A stretch of DNA of 31,294 nucleotides from Parvibacillus sp035426385 (GTDB taxonomy: Bacteria > Bacteroidota > Bacteroidia > Chitinophagales > Saprospiraceae). The notes under the pieces were generated by a model that made no database searches, was not told the DNA's origin, and was given only the letters and a program-made list of their open reading frames with translations. Where the stretch lies: positions 1 to 31,294 of the forward strand of contig DAOLZQ010000035.1 of assembly GCA_035426385.1 (NCBI GenBank), written 5' to 3'. Shown one piece after another: positions 14,658 to 23,766 of this stretch. Each line of letters starts with the position of its first letter. Position 1 is the stretch's first letter. The translations under genes were made by a program, and so were the position numbers.

Positions 14658-16141
14658 AAGTAGGAAGGATTTTCCAATTGCGGCTCGTCACTCTGCGCTT
14701 TGGCTTTTCTTTTTATAAATCGGTAGTGCATTGATGCTATAATAGCCAGCGAAATATAGAAGAAAGACCCTTCTTTATCTGACTCTACCACATCATTTAT
14801 GAGTAAGACCATGATCAGATTGAAGAAGCATATCCCAGCAGCCATAATTGCCAGTTTGCTCTCTCTATCTGTATATGAATGATAGGTGGTTTGTAGTGAT
14901 ATCAGCGTAAAATAGATTAAAGCCAGGAACAGCAGCGCTGCAGGAATGCCCTGTTCTATGGCTAGAAGCAATATATAACTGTGCACCGTACTGTGCTCGG
15001 GGTTATCACTTACATAGGTGCGGAAAGAATTTATGGTATAGGGTTTATAATTATCATAAAAATTATTGGGACCTACTCCAAGTAGTGGCCTGTCTGGTAT
15101 CATGTAGCGGGCTGCAACCCAACGATAGACGCGCTCCATGGTAGAGATATCCTCTAGATTATACGTAGCTGTAATCAACCGGTCGAATTGCTGCTGTGTA
15201 ATGGTCTTGTTAAAGTCCGGAGCTAACTCAAAAAATCTATCATCCCGGACCATATACATTGAGAATGCTATGGAGCCTATGATGGCTAGCCAAAAGGCAG
15301 GCTTTACCAGCTTCCACTGTATGACATAATAGAAGCCAAGTGATAAAATCAAAGTCAGTATAGCTGCTCTAGTATAACTCAGATAGATAGCGCAGATAAA
15401 TAGGATCATCAGACCAAATAGAAGCCAATGGATCATCTTAATCTTCTTGTAATGTCGCCACAGTAACCAGAGGAAAGGAATAATAGCGACCATCTGAACT
15501 GCGTAGTTTACATGATTTGAATAAAAGGGCCCTACCATATAATTTATCTCATTGAATGAAAATCCGGTGCCGGCATGTCTGACTACTACATACATAATAG
15601 TAATAGTGCAGCTGATTACGGCCAGCCAACTCATGAAACGAATGTCCTTAGGTTTACGAAGGAAAAGGACGGTACAACCGAAATAAGCTATTATATACCA
15701 TGCCTTTGCCAAGAGATATTTTATGGAGAGCACTACATTGGTCGATTGTAATGTTGCCATAATACTTACTGCGGCCATAGCCCCTAATATCATAACTATT
15801 GGATGTCGTAGAAAGCCCCAATCCCATTTTCTATAATTTAGCAATATGGCACCAGGTGTGATCAGGAAGAGAAAAATACAGATTATCTCATCAGGTGCGT
15901 CAAGACTGAGTCCGCCAAATTCCAGTTCGATCGAGAGCGGTATAGTTAAGATCAGAATGTAATAGATCCACTTAATATCTAAAAGCAATAGCAGTGATAA
16001 TAAGACAAAGGCAGGTATGAAAACCAACCATTCCATACGCACTATTATAGATATAGCTATCCAAATCACAAACAAAACAAAAAGCACGAGCTGGGCAGTA
16101 TTACTGCCGGGTATCAGGCGAAACTTTCGCTGATTATCCAT
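14654..16141 (-). CDS. O-antigen ligase/polymerase-like protein (Wzy_C family)
   Basis: Polytopic inner-membrane protein of 495 residues with about ten to twelve helices. The family region is seen as YTRAAILTLILSLGF (the S/T-R-x-A/G motif), followed by a long periplasmic loop with LLGVGPNNF and then VHSYILLLAIEQG, in which the His is the conserved residue of WaaL-type ligases. It should either join polymerised glycan to its lipid carrier or polymerise repeat units in the periplasm; sequence does not separate the two. It follows the Wzz-like gene with an 8-base overlap (16134-16141), which supports one glycan pathway. No glycosyltransferases or flippase are adjacent. Confidence 0.85.
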   Translation of the reverse strand: MDNQRKFRLIPGSNTAQLVLFVLFVIWIAISIIVRMEWLVFIPAFVLLSLLLLLDIKWIYYILILTIPLSIELEFGGLSLDAPDEIICIFLFLITPGAILLNYRKWDWGFLRHPIVMILGAMAAVSIMATLQSTNVVLSIKYLLAKAWYIIAYFGCTVLFLRKPKDIRFMSWLAVISCTITIMYVVVRHAGTGFSFNEINYMVGPFYSNHVNYAVQMVAIIPFLWLLWRHYKKIKMIHWLLFGLMILFICAIYLSYTRAAILTLILSLGFYYVIQWKLVKPAFWLAIIGSIAFSMYMVRDDRFFELAPDFNKTITQQQFDRLITATYNLEDISTMERVYRWVAARYMIPDRPLLGVGPNNFYDNYKPYTINSFRTYVSDNPEHSTVHSYILLLAIEQGIPAALLFLALIYFTLISLQTTYHSYTDRESKLAIMAAGICFFNLIMVLLINDVVESDKEGSFFYISLAIIASMHYRFIKRKAKAQSDEPQLENPSYF

Positions 16142-17255
16142 TCCAGAGTGATTTCCACTTTGGATCTCGTATGGTGCGCATAAATATGAGCAAGAAGAGG
16201 GTAAAGAACAAGGCAGCCGTCATGCTGAGTATTATGATCACCGATCGGATGGGCCGGGATTTGATGAGGGGAATGTCTGCTTTCTCAACAAGATGGAGTG
16301 CATTGTTCTTGCTATTTAACACAGATACCAACTGATTGTATCTGGTACCATAAGAAGCTATATAGTCTTTGGCCTGGCGCTGCTGGGTTAGTAGTATCTC
16401 AAGTACATTTCTACCGGCATTGAACCGCTCCATATTCATAATGCTTGTCCCACCGGTATCGGTAAGTGATTGAAATTCCTTTTGAAGTCCGGCTACCATA
16501 GCACGGATCATATTGATAGTATCTCGTCGAACGCCGGGGATAGTTTCAAGTATTTTTAGTCTCTCCTTGTCTCGTTCAAGTTTTGTCTCTGTAGATAGCA
16601 CTTTGGAAACCATCAACTCGGCCTGTGTGCCCGGGTCGATAATTTTATATTTTTCCCTATAAGTGTCGATACTGTCATTCAGTACCTTGATTTCTATTTG
16701 CTTTTTCTGTAGTGTATTCTCTATTGTGTTTGCTAATTCGTTTAGGTTCTCCTTTATAAGAGCAGAAGATATCTCATTGATTTTCTCGCGTGCAGCATTG
16801 GCCATGCGAGCACTTACTTCTGCATCCTTATCTTCTATACTCAGCTCGATAGCATCCAGTTTAGTCTTCTTGACCGAATAGAGCGCTCGGAAAGCTTTCT
16901 GCACCTTAAATCTTGCTAGTTTGCCGGTGGAGTCAATATCATAGCGATGGTACAGTCCAAATGAATCCACCATTTTATCTACCAGATCATTGGATTGGGC
17001 TACAGTAAGCATTCTGTCCAGATCCAACCCAGAACCGTAATATTCCATCGGTTGTGAACTTTGACCAAAGATGTGCTCAGGTTTCATGATATCTGTGCTG
17101 GCTGCATAGAATACGGAACTGGCTCTATAATAATTGGGGAGAAATAGACATATCACAGTGGCAACTGCTCCGGTGATCAGGACATTCCGGAGGATTAGGT
17201 ACCGGTTACTCCAAAAAAGTTTTATTAAGTCAAATACTGTTTCACGGGAATCCAT
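16134..17255 (-). CDS. Wzz/GumC-like polysaccharide chain-length regulator
   Basis: Inner-membrane polysaccharide copolymerase controlling glycan chain length or export. Topology is typical: N-terminal cytoplasmic segment, TM1 about 22-38 ending in FLPNYYRASSVFYA (the Wzz N-terminal consensus), a large periplasmic region (about 40-335) with predicted coiled coil around 165-215, and TM2 about 340-362 preceded by the proline-containing ADIPLIKSRPIRSV, which matches the Wzz Pro-rich motif. No C-terminal tyrosine kinase domain is fused. First gene of the operon, with a candidate -7 element 23 bases upstream. The overlap with the O-antigen ligase-like gene links their roles. Confidence 0.87.
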   Translation of the reverse strand: MDSRETVFDLIKLFWSNRYLILRNVLITGAVATVICLFLPNYYRASSVFYAASTDIMKPEHIFGQSSQPMEYYGSGLDLDRMLTVAQSNDLVDKMVDSFGLYHRYDIDSTGKLARFKVQKAFRALYSVKKTKLDAIELSIEDKDAEVSARMANAAREKINEISSALIKENLNELANTIENTLQKKQIEIKVLNDSIDTYREKYKIIDPGTQAELMVSKVLSTETKLERDKERLKILETIPGVRRDTINMIRAMVAGLQKEFQSLTDTGGTSIMNMERFNAGRNVLEILLTQQRQAKDYIASYGTRYNQLVSVLNSKNNALHLVEKADIPLIKSRPIRSVIIILSMTAALFFTLFLLIFMRTIRDPKWKSLWNG

Positions 17256-17277
17256 GCACCCTTTTTTAATTGGGCAG

Positions 17278-17285
17278 CAAAATTA
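17278..17285 (-). promoter_or_regulatory. Candidate -7 element TAATTTTG for the wzz-to-nudix operon
   Basis: Minus strand TAATTTTG fully matches TAnnTTTG, 23 bases before the ATG at 17255, which would give a leader of about 15 nt. No -33 TTTG is seen at the usual spacing. The 109-base spacer shows no terminator for dnaB. Confidence 0.35.
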
Positions 17286-17364
17286 CAACAATCTTGATAT
17301 TAATGTAGCTATCAAATACATTTTCGCTACGTGGACTTTTGGATGTATTTCTGAATTGACAGAT

Positions 17365-18915
17365 TTAATCATTAAAAGGCACATCAAAGATCTCATCTTC
17401 ATCTTCATTTGCCTTAGAGGACTTACGTATCATGGGATTATTATCCTTGTCGGTGAAAAACTGACTGTTTAAGCCACCCACACTGAAGTTGTCAAAGCCA
17501 TAATCATTCGCTTCAACATATTTGGCATAATCCTTTTCGAAAACCATTTTTATGTTTGCCAGGGCTCCATTTCTATGCTTTGAAATCATCAATTCTGAAT
17601 CTACCTTGGAGGCAGTTCTGTCCTCCACCAGTCCGGACATATCCGGACGATAGATAAAGGCAACGATGTCGGCATCCTGTTCGATGGAGCCTGATTCTCG
17701 AAGATCAGAAAGTTGAGGTCGCTTGTCCCCTGCTCTGGTTTCAACTGAACGATTGAGCTGGGAGAGTGCGATGATGGGTATGTCTAGTTCCTTGGCAATG
17801 CTCTTTAGTGCGCGCGAGATGGAGGCAACTTCCACTTCACGATTGCCTTTATTCTTACTATCTGCGCCTGCTGACATCAACTGTAAGTAATCTATTACTA
17901 CCATCTGTATATCGTGCTGCATCTTCAGTCGGCGGCACTTGGCCCTCAGTTCGAAGATGTTGATAGCAGGCGTATCATCTATGAATAATTTTAAGTCAGA
18001 GTCAGCTTGGAGTGTCGAATGAAGTCTCTTTAATTCTTCATCTGACAGGTTGCCGTCTCTTATACTGGTACTCGAGATGCGGGCTTCCATTGAAACCACC
18101 CTTTGTGCCATCTGAAGAGTAGACATCTCCAATGAAAAAATAGCCACCGGAAACCCTTTCTTTGCCGCATTGACTGCCATGGTGATGATCAGTGCTGTCT
18201 TACCTACACTGGGTCGAGCAGCTATGATGATGAAATCTGACTTTTGCCAACCTGAGGTAAGTTTGTCCAATTGCTTAAAGCCGGTAGGTACACCGGTGAT
18301 TCCTTCTGGCTTGTTTTTTTGCTCCTCGAGTCTTTTTGTGAGCTGAGTTGCGAGGTCCAAAAAAGTAGAGTAGCTTCGGCGAAGGTTATTGTCTGTAATT
18401 GAAAATAAGTTCTTCTCAGCATCATCCAATAAGTCAAACACATCCTTTGCGTCCTCGAAGCAATCAGTGATAATATTATTACTTACTTTAATCAGTTCAC
18501 GCTGTATGTGTTTTTGCGCTATGATCCTGGCGTGTATCTCTATGTTCTGGCTACTCCCCACTATAGATGTTAACTCTGCGAGGTACATTGGTCCGCCGAT
18601 AGAATCAATTTCACCTGATTTTTTCAGTTCTTCATGAACTGTTAATAAATCTATGGGTTGAGTTTTGTTGAAAATACTCATCATAGCTTGAAATATCTTC
18701 CCGTGGGCCGGCAGATAGAACATAGAGGGATTGAGTACATCGAGAATCGCCGACATTGCATTTTTGTCCAGCATAATGGCTCCCAATACTGACGCTTCGA
18801 CCGGAATAGCTTGGGGAACTATCTTTCCTTGAGATAAAACACTGAAATCCAATGACTTATTTAGGGGTCTAAGGTTTGACCCGGAATGAGCTATTGGTTT
18901 TTTGGACAGTGACAT
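17365..18915 (-). CDS. dnaB: Replicative DNA helicase DnaB
   Basis: Hexameric helicase that unwinds DNA at the replication fork, loaded at the origin after DnaA. I start it at the ATG at 18915 (516 residues); an in-frame TTG at 18951 would add 12 unlikely residues. The N-terminal DnaG-interacting domain covers about 32-150 (PQAIPVEASVLGAIMLD), the linker about 150-200, and the RecA-like motor about 205-475 with Walker A ARPSVGKT (233-240), FSLEMS, the Walker B-like VVIDYLQLM, and ALSQLNRSVE with the downstream LRESGSIEQDAD. All helicase motifs are continuous, with no intein. The C-terminal tail (FDVPFND) is acidic. It faces a 440-base spacer with tandem DnaA boxes. Confidence 0.97.
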   Translation of the reverse strand: MSLSKKPIAHSGSNLRPLNKSLDFSVLSQGKIVPQAIPVEASVLGAIMLDKNAMSAILDVLNPSMFYLPAHGKIFQAMMSIFNKTQPIDLLTVHEELKKSGEIDSIGGPMYLAELTSIVGSSQNIEIHARIIAQKHIQRELIKVSNNIITDCFEDAKDVFDLLDDAEKNLFSITDNNLRRSYSTFLDLATQLTKRLEEQKNKPEGITGVPTGFKQLDKLTSGWQKSDFIIIAARPSVGKTALIITMAVNAAKKGFPVAIFSLEMSTLQMAQRVVSMEARISSTSIRDGNLSDEELKRLHSTLQADSDLKLFIDDTPAINIFELRAKCRRLKMQHDIQMVVIDYLQLMSAGADSKNKGNREVEVASISRALKSIAKELDIPIIALSQLNRSVETRAGDKRPQLSDLRESGSIEQDADIVAFIYRPDMSGLVEDRTASKVDSELMISKHRNGALANIKMVFEKDYAKYVEANDYGFDNFSVGGLNSQFFTDKDNNPMIRKSSKANEDEDEIFDVPFND

Positions 18916-19008
18916 ACTATAATAAGATGAGAGCGAATAATTATGGTGCAAGATAAATCAAATTTGACATCACATGGGATAGCCATTTAATTCATAATAT
19001 AAGCGGAA

Positions 19009-19050
19009 TGTTGATAAGCTAAGTTCCTATGTGAATAACTATGTGAATAA
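19009..19050 (-). promoter_or_regulatory. DnaA box cluster upstream of dnaB
   Basis: The minus strand has two perfect consensus DnaA boxes (TTATNCACA) as TTATTCACA, at 19042-19050 and 19030-19038. They are part of a 12-bp tandem repeat TTATTCACATAG covering 19027-19050. A third, one-mismatch copy TTATCAACA lies at 19009-19017. All have the same orientation. Spacing is 12 and 21 bases start to start. They lie about 95-135 bases upstream of the dnaB ATG. I found no other perfect TTATNCACA by eye elsewhere in the window. They could be a DnaA-controlled operator of dnaB or part of a replication origin. Confidence 0.55.
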
Positions 19051-19275
19051 GTAGTTGAAAATCGTTGAGCAGGGTAGCAGATATTATTTCAAATCTTTGA
19101 ATTAAATATATGTAATAAATATCATACAAAACTTTACGCTAGCTAAATGCCTGAGATACATATTGTTTTAAATAATATGCATATTTTTATTAATACGTAT
19201 TATCAGAGATAGGATATCAGTCAGGGAGCTTGACTAAATTGTGGAATAAATTTTTCAATTCAAAATTTTTGATAC

Positions 19276-19308
19276 TTTGGACGATTGCTTACAGTATTTA
19301 TATCTTTG
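19276..19308 (+). promoter_or_regulatory. Promoter of the Dcp-like peptidase gene
   Basis: TTTG (19276-19279), a 21-base spacer, then TATCTTTG (19301-19308). Both boxes match the Bacteroidota primary sigma consensus TTTG / TAnnTTTG at near-usual spacing. Transcription would start near 19315, about 40 bases before the ATG. This is the best promoter match seen in the window. Confidence 0.5.
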
Positions 19309-19355
19309 GCATTATATAAGATAGAATATCCTTCCCTCACTAAAAATTTAATAAA

Positions 19356-21503
19356 ATGAACCACAATCTATATGTTGCACTTTTGCTAGTATTAGTACTT
19401 AGTGCCTGTAAAAACAACACACCATCAACTCCGGATATGAAAAATGAAACTGCGAACGGACAGACAGCCGGTCGAATATTTGCCACACCATTCACTCTGC
19501 CATATCATGCTATTCCTTTTGACAAGATTACAGATGCAGATTATATGCCGGCTTATATAGAAGGAATGAGAATACACCTACTCGAGATTGATTCTATCGC
19601 AAACAATACAGAGCCGGCTACTTTTGAAAATACCTTAGTAGCTATGGAACGGGCGGGCCAAATGCTCTCCCGAGTTGATCTTGCCTTCAATGTATTGGCA
19701 GGTGCCAATACCAATGAAAAATTGCAAGCGATACAGGAAGAAGTAGCTCCTAAATTGTCGGGACACTACGATGCCATTAGCCTGAATGATAAATTGTTTA
19801 AACGTATTAAAACTGTGTATGATGGTAGGGCTAACCTGAAATTGGATACAGAAGACGCACGTTTACTAGATACCTATTATAAAAAGTTCATCATGGATGG
19901 TGCTTTACTCAGTGAATCAGATAAGGCAAAACTCAAAGCGCTGAATGAGCAGGAAGCAGTTCTGAGTGCCCAATATCAAAATAAATTACTCGGTGCGGCC
20001 AAAAATGGCGCCTTAGTGGTAGATAATAAAGCGGCACTGGCCGGACTGAGCGATGATGAGATCAAAATAGCTTCGGATAAAGCAAGCGAGAATAAACAAA
20101 ACGGAAAGTGGATGATTCCACTGATCAATACAACTCAGCAACCTGCACTGCAGAATCTGACTAATCGCGCCACCAGAGAAACACTATTTTCCAACTCATG
20201 GAACCGGGCAGAGCGTAGTGATTCCAATGACACCAGAAAAATAATTTTAAAGTTGGTCCAAATCCGCGCAGACAAGGCAAAGTTGTTGGGCTTTGAAAAT
20301 TACGCCTCCTGGAATTTACAGGATCAGATGGCTCAGAATCCGGCTAACGTCATGGAACTATTGAAAAAGTTAAATGCACCTTCGGTCAAGTTGGCAAAGA
20401 ATGAAGCGATTGAATTACAGAAAGTAATTGATGAAAAGGGAGATAAAATAAAATTGGAGCCCTGGGATTGGAATTATTATGGTGAGATGTTGCGTAAGAA
20501 AAAATATGATTTGGATGAGAATGAGATCAAGCCCTATTTTGATGCTGATTCAGTATTGAAAAATGGAGCTTTCTGGGCAGCTTCAAAATTATATGGGGTC
20601 ACCTTCAAGCCTCGTACCGATATCCCTGTATATAATCCCGATGTAAAAGTATATGAAATATTTGATCAGGATAATCAGCCTATGGCCTTGTATTTCTGCG
20701 ATTTTTACAAGCGCGACAATAAGAATGGCGGAGCCTGGATGTCTAATATGGTCAATCAATCCAAGCTATTGGGCACCAAGCCGATAATCTATAATGTCTT
20801 TAATTATGTGAAGCCGGTAGGCGGACAAGCATCACTCATCAGTTGGGATGATGTGATTACTATTTTTCATGAGTTCGGCCACTCTTTGCACGGTTTGTTT
20901 GCAGATCAGAAGTATCCTTCGCTGTCAGGTACCTCTACACCAAGAGACTTTGTAGAATACCCCTCACAAATCAATGAATACTGGGCTAGTTATCCAGCTG
21001 TACTCAAGAACTATGCTCGGCACTATAAGACACATGAAGTCATACCGCAATCGCTGATAGACAAAATCGAAAATGCTGCCTCTTTTAACCAGGGGTACAA
21101 TTCTACTGAAATATTGGAAGCAGCTAATCTGGATATGCGATGGCACATGCAGCCAGCTACCGCTCACATAGGAGATGTAGATAGCTTCGAGTTGGCCAGC
21201 CTGAAAGATCTGGGCTTTGTAATACCAGAAGTTCCTTCTCGGTATAGATCTTCTTACTTCTTGCACATTTGGGCAAATGGTTACTCCGCCGGATATTATG
21301 CATATCTATGGTCGGAAGTGCTAGATAAAGATACTCGTAAATGGTTTGAGGAGAATGGTGGACTGACCAGAAAAAATGGTGATTATTTTAGGAAAATGAT
21401 CCTGTCAAAAGGCAATACCATTGATTTTAAAACCCTCTACAAAACTTTCCGAGGAAGGGATGCTGACATCAAATACTTCCTTAAAGATAAAGGTCTGATA
21501 TAA
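19356..21503 (+). CDS. dcp: M3-family zinc metallopeptidase, peptidyl-dipeptidase Dcp-like, lipoprotein
   Basis: Removes C-terminal dipeptides from oligopeptides, or degrades oligopeptides generally, probably in the periplasm. Residues 1-18 form a lipoprotein signal (LVLSAC, lipidated Cys18). The zinc site is H505-E506-F-G-H509, with the third ligand Glu534 in DFVEYPSQINEYW; that Asn-Glu-Tyr-Trp form resembles Dcp more than oligopeptidase A. A C-terminal YFLHIWANGYSAGYYAYLWS matches the substrate-closing Tyr/Gly loop of M3 enzymes. Its 715 residues fit the family including the signal. It is transcribed alone from a good promoter and closed by a hairpin at 21550-21590. Dipeptidase versus endopeptidase activity is not decided by sequence. 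Confidence 0.92.
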   Translation: MNHNLYVALLLVLVLSACKNNTPSTPDMKNETANGQTAGRIFATPFTLPYHAIPFDKITDADYMPAYIEGMRIHLLEIDSIANNTEPATFENTLVAMERAGQMLSRVDLAFNVLAGANTNEKLQAIQEEVAPKLSGHYDAISLNDKLFKRIKTVYDGRANLKLDTEDARLLDTYYKKFIMDGALLSESDKAKLKALNEQEAVLSAQYQNKLLGAAKNGALVVDNKAALAGLSDDEIKIASDKASENKQNGKWMIPLINTTQQPALQNLTNRATRETLFSNSWNRAERSDSNDTRKIILKLVQIRADKAKLLGFENYASWNLQDQMAQNPANVMELLKKLNAPSVKLAKNEAIELQKVIDEKGDKIKLEPWDWNYYGEMLRKKKYDLDENEIKPYFDADSVLKNGAFWAASKLYGVTFKPRTDIPVYNPDVKVYEIFDQDNQPMALYFCDFYKRDNKNGGAWMSNMVNQSKLLGTKPIIYNVFNYVKPVGGQASLISWDDVITIFHEFGHSLHGLFADQKYPSLSGTSTPRDFVEYPSQINEYWASYPAVLKNYARHYKTHEVIPQSLIDKIENAASFNQGYNSTEILEAANLDMRWHMQPATAHIGDVDSFELASLKDLGFVIPEVPSRYRSSYFLHIWANGYSAGYYAYLWSEVLDKDTRKWFEENGGLTRKNGDYFRKMILSKGNTIDFKTLYKTFRGRDADIKYFLKDKGLI

Positions 21504-21549
21504 AATTTGGTCTTCAGGGGATAAAAAGGTTTGATGTAAAATAATATAC

Positions 21550-21590
21550 AGCCAGATAAGTTTGTGCACCATTTGGCTTATTTTTTATTT
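21550..21590 (+). terminator. Rho-independent terminator after the Dcp-like gene
   Basis: AGCCAGAT (21550-21557) pairs with ATTTGGCT (21571-21578) with one G-T pair around a 13-base loop, followed by TATTTTTTATTT. It lies about 47 bases after the stop codon. Confidence 0.55.
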
Positions 21591-21750
21591 GGAAAAATGT
21601 TTGATTTTTTTTCAAATATTGGGGAGAATAATCTGTGGTAATTAAATTTTCATTCATTTTATTTGAAATAGAAGTTGGCTGAATTAATTAATTTATATTA
21701 GCTGCTATATTCTCACTTTATTCTTTTACACTAAAATTTCATCAAGAAAC

Positions 21751-23766
21751 ATGATTACAATGAGACATTTATTTATTTTCTTATTCTTCGCCTCCGCTCT
21801 AGTTCTTAGAGCTCAGGATACTTACTCGGATGATTTTGAGTCATATACAGCGGGTGCCTTTGTTGCCAAATCAAATACGACTAACTGGCGCACATGGACA
21901 AATACAGCAGGTGGAGCCGCAGATGATGCAAAGATATCTACTAAACAGGCTGCCAGTGGAAGCAATAGTTTTGTGATTAGAAATACTGTCTCCGGCGGTG
22001 GACCGGAGGATTTAATCTTAAAAATAGGCGGTACTCGTAATAAAGGCACACTTGATATTGGCTGGAAAGTTTATATCACCAGAGACTCAGGCGCATACTG
22101 GAATTTCCAAGGCACAGCCACACCAGGGGGTTCGTGGGCAATGGATTGTCAGATATTGCCTGATGGCAAATTATACATCACTACCGGAACACTGAATACC
22201 AAGACTATACCATTTCCTATTGGAGAGTGGGTTGACTTTCGCGCATTGATAGATATTACAAACAATATGTTTTCCATATATATAAATGGACAGTGTGAAG
22301 GTGTGTATAGAAGTCAGGTAAATACAGTAGGTGGTGTTGACTTTTTTGCCAATGTAGGATCTTCTTATTATGTTGATGATTTATTTTACAATTATAGCGC
22401 TGAAGCTCCTGTATATGGTGCGACTGAAGCCGGCCTGGTCGGTATGACTGTGGAAGGTGGTCGACAGATCGAAGGAGAAGTAATAAAATTGAACACTACC
22501 TTATATAATGTAGGAACTGATACCATTACTAGTGTAGTATATCAGATTACTTCAGGTGGTGGTAATTTTGTAGATACTTTAAATACAGTTTTAGCTCCCG
22601 GTAAAACACTAAACTGGACGATTCCTAATGATGTAACCCTGTTTGATGGAGATAATAATGTGAGTATTACATTGATCGAAGTCAACGGCGGCGTAGACTC
22701 TTTTACTTGCAATAATGCGATGAATGCAACTGTATTCGCAGTAAAACCTGCAGATCACCGCAAGATTATTCTGGAGGAAGGTACAGGTACCTGGTGTGGA
22801 TGGTGCCCCAGAGGAGCCGTCTTCCTTGACCAGATCTCACCGCTATATGATGAGTATATCATACCTATTGCGGTACACAATAATGACCCGATGACTGTTG
22901 CTGCTTATAATAGTGTGATTACTACATTTCCCGGATTTACCGGATTTCCGGGTATGGTCGTAGATAGAAGAGAAGTCTGGGATCCTTCACAAGCACTACA
23001 GCCTGCGCTGCCATTTCTTCGTGAAGCGCCGGATGCAATTATTTCCTTAGGTGCAAAGATTAATGATGATCCGACAAAAATGGACTTTTCAGTGAAATTT
23101 AATTTCTTGAATGACATTCCTGCTGGATATAAGATGTTCCTGACTCTCTCTGAGAATGATGTGAAAGGAGATGCAACTACATACAACCAGGCCAACTATT
23201 ATGCAGGAGGCGCTTCAGGCCCTATGGGTGGTTATGAGACTCTGCCGAATCCCGTTCCTTTCTCACAGATGGTCTACCAGCATGTGGCTAGAAGTTTCAA
23301 TGCAAATAATAATCTGGCTGCATATACTGCAGGTGATTCATTGGTATTGAATTTCACCGTAGCAATGGAAGCCAAATGGAATCAAGACAAAATGAAAGTT
23401 ATCGGTGTACTGCTTAAGAAAGATGGAAAAGTATCTAATGCCAATGATGCCACTATTGATGAAGCTGTCAAAGCCGGATTTATACTGAATGCAAAGGAAA
23501 GAATCCTTACTGATGCAAAACTAAGCGTGTATCCAAATCCTGCTTTCAGTACGGCATCTGTAAATATGCAACTGTCACAAGCTACTCCTGTAAGTGTGTC
23601 TTTGCTAGATATTCAGGGAAAAACAGTCTTTACACAGGATTTTGGTAACCATCAGGGAGAAACCAGCCTGTCGCTGAATCTAAGTCAACTTACTTCAGGA
23701 ATCTACACCGTCATGGTCAGAACCAACAGTGGGGTTGTAACCCAAAAGCTCACCGTGATCAAATAA
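21751..23766 (+). CDS. Secreted Omp28-related thioredoxin-like protein with T9SS type A sorting domain
   Basis: Exported protein of unknown function, 671 residues. A signal peptide (about 1-22, ending LVLRAQ) is followed by a concanavalin/LamG-like beta domain (about 28-215), a CARDB-like domain (about 225-325, ending ESCN-like FTCNNAM), and an Omp28-related thioredoxin-like region with EEGTGTWCGWCPRGA (C-G-W-C about residues 349-352). The last 80 residues form a T9SS type A sorting domain: LSVYPNPAF, LLDIQGK, LTSGIYTVMV and the terminal Val-Ile-Lys. It should be moved across the outer membrane and anchored or released at the surface. The CxxC pair suggests disulfide or thiol chemistry, which is inference. 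ATG at 21760 is an alternative start. Closed by the terminator at 23824-23863. Confidence 0.87.
   Translation: MITMRHLFIFLFFASALVLRAQDTYSDDFESYTAGAFVAKSNTTNWRTWTNTAGGAADDAKISTKQAASGSNSFVIRNTVSGGGPEDLILKIGGTRNKGTLDIGWKVYITRDSGAYWNFQGTATPGGSWAMDCQILPDGKLYITTGTLNTKTIPFPIGEWVDFRALIDITNNMFSIYINGQCEGVYRSQVNTVGGVDFFANVGSSYYVDDLFYNYSAEAPVYGATEAGLVGMTVEGGRQIEGEVIKLNTTLYNVGTDTITSVVYQITSGGGNFVDTLNTVLAPGKTLNWTIPNDVTLFDGDNNVSITLIEVNGGVDSFTCNNAMNATVFAVKPADHRKIILEEGTGTWCGWCPRGAVFLDQISPLYDEYIIPIAVHNNDPMTVAAYNSVITTFPGFTGFPGMVVDRREVWDPSQALQPALPFLREAPDAIISLGAKINDDPTKMDFSVKFNFLNDIPAGYKMFLTLSENDVKGDATTYNQANYYAGGASGPMGGYETLPNPVPFSQMVYQHVARSFNANNNLAAYTAGDSLVLNFTVAMEAKWNQDKMKVIGVLLKKDGKVSNANDATIDEAVKAGFILNAKERILTDAKLSVYPNPAFSTASVNMQLSQATPVSVSLLDIQGKTVFTQDFGNHQGETSLSLNLSQLTSGIYTVMVRTNSGVVTQKLTVIK

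Larger units (their letters stand above)
18916..19355. other. Divergent spacer between dnaB and the Dcp-like gene, with DnaA boxes
   Basis: 440 bases with no gene. It contains three DnaA-box-like 9-mers in one orientation (19009-19050), an AT-rich stretch (about 19080-19200), two perfect 12-bp palindromes, AATATGCATATT (19174-19185) and TAATACGTATTA (19191-19202), and a good plus-strand promoter (19276-19308). Gene direction flips here: everything from 12260 to 18915 is minus, everything from 19356 to 30268 is plus. Confidence 0.7.
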
